This document shows positions 58,061 through 64,000 of a stretch of 64,000 nt of DNA, piece after piece; positions within the stretch are counted from its first letter, which is position 1, and each line of letters begins with the position of its first letter. The stretch covers positions 3,956,501-4,020,500 of the forward strand of contig NC_008786.1 in assembly GCF_000015565.1 (NCBI RefSeq), given 5' to 3'. The notes under the pieces were generated by a model. It was given only the letters and a program-made list of their open reading frames with translations, was not told where the DNA came from and did not search any database. Made by a program: the position numbers and the translations under genes. The DNA comes from Verminephrobacter eiseniae EF01-2 (lineage in GTDB: Bacteria; Pseudomonadota; Gammaproteobacteria; Burkholderiales; Burkholderiaceae_C).

Positions 58061-58300
58061 GTGCGCTTGGCCTGCAAGATTGCAGGCCGCGCCGGACGAA
58101 GCCGAATCTCCCGCCGAAGGCAGGCAATGCCAAGGGTTGTAGATGACGCTTGCATGGCACCCCCCTGGAGGCAATCCCTTGCCTCCCTGCCCTGCGCAGC
58201 CGCATTTGCGCAGGGCCATCGATGGCAAAGACCGTTGTGTCAGCCGTCAAGCCCGGCGGACAGGCCGCAAGGCACTGCCCGCCGGGCTTTCTTCGGTTTT
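58061..58300 (+). ncRNA. Candidate structured small RNA with terminator
   Basis: Three perfect hairpins, GGCCTGCA-AGAT-TGCAGGCC (58069-58088), GGAGGCAA-TCCC-TTGCCTCC (58167-58186) and CCCTGCGCA...TGCGCAGGG (58190-58215), followed by a fourth stem (58249-58289) that ends in T-rich sequence. A weak promoter, TTGAGT at 58034-58039 with TAAGGT 17 bases later, lies just upstream. No protein frame explains the conservation of the stems. I do not recognise a known RNA family. Confidence 0.5.
58249..58300 (+). terminator. Intrinsic terminator upstream of the DUF349 gene
   Basis: AAGCCCGGCGG and CCGCCGGGCTT pair over 11 bp, followed by TCTTCGGTTTTTC. It ends whatever is transcribed from 58.06 kb. Confidence 0.75.
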
Positions 58301-58496
58301 TCGCAGGCTCGATGCCCTGCTCCGACATTCGGGCCGATGGTTGGGCGCGGTCATCGATCGCGGTCATACGCGGTTATAGATAATGGGCGCTCCCCGGTGT
58401 CGCCCTGACCAGGGATCGCAGCGTCAGCCGGTCTGGCACCATGGCTTGCCCTCAGGCAATGAGTTCGGGGGCGCCCTCGTCCATCCACTGGATACC

Positions 58497-61238
58497 ATGT
58501 TTTCATTTTTTCCCCGCAGCAAAATGTCCGAAGCACCTGAAGTGAATCCGGCCCCGGCCAAAACCCACGAGCCGCAGCCACTCGATGCGCTGACCGGTGG
58601 CGCCTTTTCCGCCGCCACCTCCGGCGAGCGCGCCGCCCGCATTCGCGACTGGCTGCTCACCGAGCCCGCGCCGGAACAATTGCAGGAAGTCTTCAAGGAA
58701 CTGAGCCGGCGTGACAAGGGCGCCGCCCGTGCAGTGCGCGAGCGCCTGGACGAAATCCGCCGCGCCAAGGGGCAGCAAGCCATCGCTGCCGAATGGGCGG
58801 AAAAGGCCCAGGCCCTGCTGGCGACCCCCAAGCTCAACATTGCCGATGCGATGGCCTGGCAGCGCGATGCCGCCAAGGCCGGCGCCCCGCTGTCGCGCGA
58901 GCCGCTGTCGCTGCTCAAGATACAGGTGGCGCAGCGGGTGCAGGTCATCGAAGACCTGCAGCACCGCGTGCAGGTGCAGCGCGAAGCGGCGGTGCTGCTG
59001 GCCCAGCGCATCGAGGTGCTGTCCACCAAGCCCTGGCGCGATGCGCTGGCCGCGCTCGACGCGCTGCGCGCCGATGTCGCCCACTGGCAGGAGCAGGCCC
59101 TGCAACTGAGCAGCGATGCCAGTTGGGCCAGCGTGGACCTGCGCTTTCCGCCGCTGCTGGAGGCATCGCGCAGCCAACTGCTGGTGGTGTGGGAGGCGTT
59201 CCAGCCGGCGCTGGCCCAGGCCGCTGCGGCCGCCGAAGACGCCGCTGCGCCGCTGCCGCCAGTGCCCGTGTGGGCCGACGAGTTGCGCGCCGCGCGCGGC
59301 TTGCTCGCCGAGGCCGCTGCCAAACCCGCCCGCGCCGCCCGGCCCAAGCCCGACCCCGAAGTGCTGGCGCAAGCGACCGAACTGGTGCGCGCAGCCCTGG
59401 CGACGCTGGAAAAGGCAACCGCCGAAGGCCATGGCAAGGCCAGCGCCGGCGCCGCAGCGGCGCTGCGCGCCGTGCTCAAGGCGCAGGGCAAGCATATCGA
59501 TGACAAACTGGAGCAGCAGGTGCATGCCGCGCTGGTGGCAGCCGGCGAACTCGAAGGCTGGCAGCGCTGGAGCACCGACCAAGTGCGCGAAGACCTGGTG
59601 GCCAAGGCCGAGGCGCTGCTCACCCGCCCCGAAGGCCAGACCCTGGGCGGACGCAAGATGCAGGAAACCCTGCGCCATCTGCGCGACCAATGGAAACAGG
59701 CCGACCAAGGCGGCGCGCCGAACCACGCGCTGTGGAAGCGGTTCGACGAGGCTTGCAACGCCGCGCACAAGGTGGTCGAGCTCTGGCTGGACAATATCCG
59801 CAGCGAAGCCGCCGAGCACAAGGCGCAGCGCCTGGCCCTGATCGAAGAGCTCAAGGACTGGGCGCAGCAGCCGGCCGCCTCGGGGGATTGGAAAGCCGTC
59901 CACCGCGCGCTGCAGCAGTTTGGCGAGCGCTGGCGCGAAGGCGGCCATGTGGGCGAGAAGATCTTCGCCGAGTTGCAGCCGCTGTGGAAGCAGGCCCTGG
60001 CCCTGGCGGCCGCGCCGTTGGAAGCGGCGCAAAAAGAGAGCCTGGCCCGGCGCCAGGCGATGATCGAAGAGGCCAACGCGCTGGGCGCCGCAGCCACGCT
60101 GCGCATCGACGCCGTCAAGGCCCTGCAGCAGCGCTGGCAGGCCGAAGCGCAGACCGTGCCGCTGGAGCGCAAGCATGAGCAAAAGCTCTGGGAGGCTTTC
60201 CGCAAACCGTTGGACGAAGCCTTCCAGCGCAAGTCGACCGAGCGCGAGCGCGCCGTCTCCGAACTGAGCGCGCGCGACCGCATGGTCCTCGACGCGGCCA
60301 ATGCCCTGCAAGCGGCCAATGCCAGCGCTGACGCGCAGCAGATTCGCGCTGCGATGCAGGCGCTCGAAGCCGCCTTGCGCGGCCAGGCCCAGGCGGCGCA
60401 AGTGCTGGCCTCGGCGCCCAAGGATGCACAAGATCAGGTACAGGTACAGGTACAGGTGCAGGTGCAGGAAGAATCTGCACAGGATGCGACGAAAAGCGTA
60501 GCCCATCAGACACCGGAAGAAGGGGCTGACCCGGCCAGTGCGGCGGCGGCGCCTGCCGCCGCGCCCAAGCCTGCGCCACGCCCGGTGGTGGCCGTGCGTG
60601 GCGATGACCGCCCCGGCATGAAGAAGGACATGCTGCCCGCCCCGGGCCGGGGTGGGCGTCCCGGCGAGCGCCGCGCCGACCGGCCGGGAGAGCGCGACCG
60701 CAATCCGCGTGCCGATGGCCGCAGGGGCGAGCGCAGCGAGCGTGCTGGCCACGGCGCCGACCGCCCGCTGCCCGAAGAGCGCGGTCCGCGCCTGGGCGAC
60801 ACCGCTTTCCGCGCCCAGCGCGACGCGATGGAGCAGGCCCAACTGGCGCTGAAGAAACTGGCCGCGTTGGCCCATGGCGAGGCGCTGACCCAGTTGCTCA
60901 CGGCCTGGCAACAGCGCGACGCAACCCAGGTGCCCGGCACGCAGGAGCTTGGCGTGCCGGCCGCGATGCGCAGCGCCTGGACGCAAGCGCTGTCAGCGCC
61001 ACCCCGGGGCGATGCGTCCGAAGCGCTGCTGCGCCTGGAGATAGCGGCACAAACGCCCACCCCCGCCGAGCACATCGACGCGCGCCGGATGTTGCAACTG
61101 CAATTGCTCACGCGCCGCAACGACCCGGGCCCCGCCCAGACCTGGGGCCAGGACACGGCCCTGGTGCTGGCCAGTGCCAACGACGCCGCCAACACCCACC
61201 GGCTGCAACGGGCGTTGAAGGCATTGCTGCGCAAGTAG
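58497..61238 (+). CDS. DUF349 domain-containing protein
   Basis: 913 residues. ATG 58497 (MFSFFPRSKMSEAPEV) starts a mostly helical protein with several DUF349 repeats: charged helical modules with tryptophans, for example LRDQWKQADQGGAPNHALWK near residue 400 and RWQAEAQTVPLERKHEQKLW near residue 550. Residues about 645-660 are a (VQ)n stretch encoded by a hexanucleotide repeat, followed by a basic, disordered segment (GGRPGERRADRPGERDRN). A last conserved helical part ends KALLRK. Function is not established for bacterial DUF349 proteins. Confidence 0.85.
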   Translation: MFSFFPRSKMSEAPEVNPAPAKTHEPQPLDALTGGAFSAATSGERAARIRDWLLTEPAPEQLQEVFKELSRRDKGAARAVRERLDEIRRAKGQQAIAAEWAEKAQALLATPKLNIADAMAWQRDAAKAGAPLSREPLSLLKIQVAQRVQVIEDLQHRVQVQREAAVLLAQRIEVLSTKPWRDALAALDALRADVAHWQEQALQLSSDASWASVDLRFPPLLEASRSQLLVVWEAFQPALAQAAAAAEDAAAPLPPVPVWADELRAARGLLAEAAAKPARAARPKPDPEVLAQATELVRAALATLEKATAEGHGKASAGAAAALRAVLKAQGKHIDDKLEQQVHAALVAAGELEGWQRWSTDQVREDLVAKAEALLTRPEGQTLGGRKMQETLRHLRDQWKQADQGGAPNHALWKRFDEACNAAHKVVELWLDNIRSEAAEHKAQRLALIEELKDWAQQPAASGDWKAVHRALQQFGERWREGGHVGEKIFAELQPLWKQALALAAAPLEAAQKESLARRQAMIEEANALGAAATLRIDAVKALQQRWQAEAQTVPLERKHEQKLWEAFRKPLDEAFQRKSTERERAVSELSARDRMVLDAANALQAANASADAQQIRAAMQALEAALRGQAQAAQVLASAPKDAQDQVQVQVQVQVQEESAQDATKSVAHQTPEEGADPASAAAAPAAAPKPAPRPVVAVRGDDRPGMKKDMLPAPGRGGRPGERRADRPGERDRNPRADGRRGERSERAGHGADRPLPEERGPRLGDTAFRAQRDAMEQAQLALKKLAALAHGEALTQLLTAWQQRDATQVPGTQELGVPAAMRSAWTQALSAPPRGDASEALLRLEIAAQTPTPAEHIDARRMLQLQLLTRRNDPGPAQTWGQDTALVLASANDAANTHRLQRALKALLRK
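60435..60468. repeat. In-frame hexanucleotide repeat (CAGGTA/CAGGTG)
   Basis: Five CAGGTR units plus a partial one inside the DUF349 gene, coding for alternating valine and glutamine. Unit-number changes would keep the frame. Confidence 0.85.
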
Positions 61239-61589
61239 CTGCCGGCGGCCGCCCCGGCCGGACTTGCGGCAAGGCCGGGTTCATGGCAGGTTCATGGAAC
61301 AGGGCCTCGGCGCGGTCGGCGCGCTGTGCACCCCGGATCGCCTGTGGTTCGCCAGTGCTTCGCCGCCCGCGCCCTGGCCCGGCGCTTACCCGGCGTTTGC
61401 CCGGCGCCTGCGCCATGCGCAGCCGGGGCGCACCCGCAGATCGATGGGGCAGCGCCTTTTGCCGGGCGACCCCGTCCCGGGCGATGCGCACGCCATCGGA
61501 CACGGCGAGCGGCCGTGCGGCACGGGCAGCAACCGCCGCGCTACCGGCCCGGGGCGCAGTTTGGCCGCGCCCGGATCGCACGCCGGGCG
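61239..61589. other. Gene-free stretch before element copy 10
   Basis: 351 bp of GC-rich sequence without a supportable gene or clear signal. Open frames there have low-complexity, arginine/proline-rich translations and no ribosome site. Confidence 0.5.
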
Positions 61590-61755
61590 CTAGTGTCGCG
61601 TCACCGATCAGATGTCGTAGGCTGCGCGCAGCCATCGGAGCGCAGCGCAAGGCGCATCGCTTGCCCATACCGAGCTGTATTGGCAAGCGATGCAACGCCG
61701 CGATGCGCTTCGATGGCCAGCGCAGACCGACAGATGATCGGTGACGCGACACCAG
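61590..61755. mobile_element. Palindromic MITE-like element, copy 10
   Basis: CTAG at the left, CCAG at the right; orientation as copy 1. It lies 6 bp beyond the stop of the thioesterase gene. Confidence 0.92.
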
Positions 61756-61761
61756 GCCGGT

Positions 61762-62232
61762 TCACTGCGCCACCAAGCCCGACAGCGCAGGCCCGATCTT
61801 GAACACCCCGCTGGTGCGGGCGCAGGGTATGCCATCGGCGCTCACCAGCCCTTGCGCAAACACCAGCGAGCGGGTCACGCGCAGGGGCTGGGCCTGGCCT
61901 TCCACCCATGCGCCCAGCGGGACGGCGGCCAGGTAGTCGATCTGCAGGCTGATGGTGGGCAAAAAGCGGTCGGCGACCTCGGCGCTTTTGTCGTGCACGG
62001 ACAGCGGCAGCAGCATGTCGCAAAAGCTGGCCATCATGCCGCCGTGCAGGATGTCCAGCGGGTTGACATGCCGCCGTTCGACGCGAAAGCCGAACTTGAC
62101 CAGATCGCCCTGGCGCAGCCTGTACAGCGGCCCGATGTGGTGCATGTAGGGGCCGCCCGAGTCGGCCAGCGCCACGAAGCCGGGGGGAATCGGCGCGGGG
62201 CCGGGCGGCGGGGTGTGCTGCTGCGTCGTCAT
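61762..62232 (-). CDS. PaaI-family (hotdog-fold) thioesterase
   Basis: 156 residues. ATG 62232 overlaps the preceding stop (ATGA). The hotdog motif with the catalytic region NPLDILHGGMMASFCDMLL (H-G-G-x-x-x-x-x-x-D) is clear, followed by SLQIDYLAAVPLGAWVEGQA. Such enzymes hydrolyse acyl- or aryl-CoA thioesters. It is translationally coupled to a transglutaminase-like gene. Substrate unknown. Confidence 0.9.
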   Translation of the reverse strand: MTTQQHTPPPGPAPIPPGFVALADSGGPYMHHIGPLYRLRQGDLVKFGFRVERRHVNPLDILHGGMMASFCDMLLPLSVHDKSAEVADRFLPTISLQIDYLAAVPLGAWVEGQAQPLRVTRSLVFAQGLVSADGIPCARTSGVFKIGPALSGLVAQ

Positions 62233-62906
62233 TGCGTCTCCTGCTCCACATCGCGGGCAAAGTTGGCGCTCTGCAAGCTGTTGCCGGCGCTCAGCCAGTT
62301 GCCGTACATGCGCCGGAAATCGGCCGTGATCTGCGCCAGGGGCAGGTCGTCGAATGTGCCGCGCTGGTTCACGTATTCCATATGGCGCTGGCCGGCCTTG
62401 TCGAAGGGGTGGTAGATCGAATCGCTGCGTCCGTCGAAGGCCAGCGGCAGCAGCCCGAAGCGCTCGCACAGTTCGATGTTGAAGGCGGGCGTGGCCTTGA
62501 CCCAGCGGCGGTCGAGCCAGATGTCGGTGTAGCCATGCCAGATGAAAAGGTCGGTCTGCATGGTCTGGCGCATGCGTTCGGTGCTCAGGTGGTTGCACAC
62601 ATCGGCAAACCCCATGCGGGCCGGGATGCCCGCAGCGCGGCAGGCCGCCGTCAGCAAAGCCGCCTTGGGCACGCACCAGCCATGGCCATTGCCCAGCACG
62701 CGGCTGGCCGCCATGCCTTCGGGCGACAGGTCGACGCGGTAAGGGTCGTAGCGAAAGCCGTCGCGCACGGCCAAATACAGGGCGACGGCGCGTTCGCGTT
62801 CGCTGTCACCACGCGCATGCGCGTCGGCAAAGGCACGCACTGCGGGCGCATCGCTGTCGATCAGCGCGGTGGCGCGCAGGGTGGCGGGGGTGGGTTGGTC
62901 GGTCAT
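62229..62906 (-). CDS. Transglutaminase-like cysteine peptidase family protein
   Basis: 225 residues with the transglutaminase-like core. The nucleophile cysteine is in NGHGWCVPKAALLTAACRAA, the histidine in LFIWHGYTDIWLDRRWV and the aspartate or asparagine in KATPAFNIELCERFG. These proteins can be peptidases or amidases; the bacterial role is unknown. It shares a stop/start overlap with the thioesterase gene. Confidence 0.88.
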   Translation of the reverse strand: MTDQPTPATLRATALIDSDAPAVRAFADAHARGDSERERAVALYLAVRDGFRYDPYRVDLSPEGMAASRVLGNGHGWCVPKAALLTAACRAAGIPARMGFADVCNHLSTERMRQTMQTDLFIWHGYTDIWLDRRWVKATPAFNIELCERFGLLPLAFDGRSDSIYHPFDKAGQRHMEYVNQRGTFDDLPLAQITADFRRMYGNWLSAGNSLQSANFARDVEQETQ

Positions 62907-63274
62907 TGGACGAGTGGCGGGGTGTCAGTGGCGGGGGATGTCATGGCAGCGAATCCATGGGCGCCATTGTGCCGTGCCGGGTGCGGGCCGGGTTGCCCTG
63001 CGCAGGCCCGGCGCTTTGCCATTGCAGGGCCACTGCGCAGTCCATCAGGCCCACGGCCCGGAGCAGCCACCAAGGCACGCCTGACGCAGTGCCTGCCACG
63101 GCAGGTGGCCGATCATCATCGGGCACGAGAAGGCGCAGGTCTTTGGCCTTGCGCCTGTCCCTGGTCATTCAGCGGCCCTTGGTCCCTGGGGCCCTTGGCG
63201 TGTCATCACGGCAGGCGCCCTGCGGCGGCATGGCCCGATGGCGCTCTTGACGGTCTGGGCGCGCGGACGGGGCT
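62907..63274. other. Gene-free stretch between the transglutaminase-like and Fic genes
   Basis: 368 bp. It lies upstream of the transglutaminase-like gene and beyond the end of the Fic gene, so it should hold the promoter of the former. I see no gene and no clear promoter. Confidence 0.5.
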
Positions 63275-64000
63275 TCATGCCGCATCCTTGGCCCCGGTGT
63301 GTTGCCACTTGGCGCCGCGCCCTTTGCCGGTGGGGGCGATCAGCCCTTGCGCCTTCATGCTGCGCAGCACCACGCGCACCATGTCGCGGCTGATGCCGGG
63401 GCAGGCGGCTTCGATCCCGGAAATCGAGAACGGCCGGTGGCGCGCAAGAATCTCGGCACGCACCCGCTCGCCTTTGGCGCCGCGCCCGCGCACTATGCTG
63501 CCAACGCGCTCTTCGAACTCCCCGTAGGCCCGCAGCAGCGCGCGCCAAAAGTAGTTCAGCCATGGGGCGACGTCGTGCCTGTCTTCGTGCCAGCCTTGCG
63601 CGCTGGCCTGCAGCGTCTCGCCGTAGCCCGCTTTCGCTTCCTCGAAGATGCGCTCCAGGCTGATGAAGCGGCCCACGGCGTAACCACAGTGGCTCAGCAA
63701 TTGCAGCGTCAGCAGCCGCGCCATGCGGCCGTTGCCATCCGGGAACGGGTGGATGCAGAAGAAATCGAGAATGGCCAGCGGCACCAGCACCAGCGGGTCG
63801 GCCCAATGCCGATCGAGCGCGCTGCGATGGCGCGCAACCATGTCCGACAGCACCATCGGCGCGCGGTGCGCGGCCACCGGGCGCCAGCGAATGCGCGCGT
63901 TGCCCTCCGCGCGGCGCTCGATGATGTCGTCGGCGGCGCTCTTCCAGTGCCCGCCGGGCTGCGCCCTGTAGCGGCACAAAATGCCGTGCAATTGCAAGAT
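63275..64000 (-). CDS. Fic family protein (5' partial)
   Basis: Fic-fold AMP-transferase (or related nucleotidyl/phosphotransferase), running out of the window. The active-site loop is HPFPDGNGRMARLL, matching HxFx(D/E)GNGRxxR, so the catalytic histidine is intact. C-terminal to it are a helical domain (WLNYFWRALLRAYGEFEERV) and a winged-helix-like end (GISRDMVRVVLRSMKAQGLI). The LHGILCRYRAQPGGHWKSA segment at the window edge is the usual strand before the Fic core. The frame has an ATG at 63997, but family length suggests that the true start is beyond 64000. An inhibitory helix, if any, is not visible here. Confidence 0.9.
   Translation of the reverse strand: MLQLHGILCRYRAQPGGHWKSAADDIIERRAEGNARIRWRPVAAHRAPMVLSDMVARHRSALDRHWADPLVLVPLAILDFFCIHPFPDGNGRMARLLTLQLLSHCGYAVGRFISLERIFEEAKAGYGETLQASAQGWHEDRHDVAPWLNYFWRALLRAYGEFEERVGSIVRGRGAKGERVRAEILARHRPFSISGIEAACPGISRDMVRVVLRSMKAQGLIAPTGKGRGAKWQHTGAKDAA

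Noticed and set aside
57896..58408. 170-codon plus-strand frame as a protein gene
   Set aside because: It crosses all four perfect hairpins and a terminator, has no ribosome site and a low-complexity translation. The RNA explanation fits better.
58503..60986. 827-codon minus-strand frame
   Set aside because: Antisense to the DUF349 gene, low-complexity translation and no ribosome site.
61264..61593. 109-codon frame as a gene after the DUF349 gene
   Set aside because: No ribosome site, no domain and a strongly biased Arg/Pro/Gly composition.

Overview
The window is high-GC DNA with dense, mostly operonic gene packing. It looks like a chromosomal piece of a betaproteobacterium of the order Burkholderiales, probably Comamonadaceae. 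The reasons are a Bug/TctC solute-binding protein, the Aat plus Bpt leucyl-transferase pair, a single-chain PurL of about 1,337 residues, GlnD and map next to each other, and an FtrABCD-type iron operon. A heavily repeat-laden Verminephrobacter/Acidovorax-like genome is my best guess from memory; species is not established from sequence alone.

Layout. (1) 1-3597: a catabolic run of SDR dehydrogenase, GMC flavin oxidoreductase and DUF993 aldolase-like protein. (2) 3.6-9.8 kb: a decaying zone. It has four copies of a ~165 bp palindromic element, a broken GNAT gene, a Rieske oxygenase reduced to scraps beside an intact reductase, an intact Bug receptor, and a solute-binding gene split by the element. 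(3) 9.8-19.2 kb, minus strand: a nine-gene operon with a CUT2 sugar ABC importer, SDR, CaiB-type CoA-transferase, enoyl-CoA hydratase, aldose 1-epimerase-like and SMP-30 proteins. (4) 19.5-24.7 kb: clpB behind a good sigma-32 promoter, a small membrane protein, an aldehyde dehydrogenase and a GNAT enzyme. (5) 24.9-28.2 kb: a ferrous-iron uptake operon (P19, cupredoxin, FTR1, polyferredoxin) behind a Fur-like palindrome. (6) 28.3-31.6 kb: an Ig-repeat surface-type protein switched out of frame at a 21-base G/C tract. (7) 32-40.4 kb: purL, map, glnD and def. (8) 40.5-50.5 kb: accessory DNA between a degenerate and an intact tRNA-Asn. It holds a molybdopterin oxidoreductase, an element-riddled pseudogene, class III and class I CoA-transferases, a thiol dioxygenase, a LysR regulator and an unusual acyl-CoA dehydrogenase. 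(9) 50.6-64 kb: aat, bpt, an IclR regulator, a PBP7-type peptidase, leuA with a leucine-rich leader and attenuator, moaE, a lytic transglycosylase, a candidate structured RNA, a DUF349 protein, a thioesterase/transglutaminase pair and a partial Fic protein.

The most informative signals are these. Ten copies of a near-perfect palindromic mobile element (MITE-like) occur; several are crossed by open reading frames, one breaks a gene and others sit at gene-remnant junctions. A poly-G tract looks like a contingency switch. A leu attenuator has a 17-residue leader peptide. The 44-50 kb cluster matches the parts list for 3-mercaptopropionate/3-sulfinopropionate breakdown: a thiol dioxygenase, a CoA-transferase and an acyl-CoA-dehydrogenase-like desulfinase that lacks the catalytic glutamate but carries Arg84. 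A run of four perfect hairpins ending in a terminator at 58.07-58.30 kb may be an undescribed small RNA.
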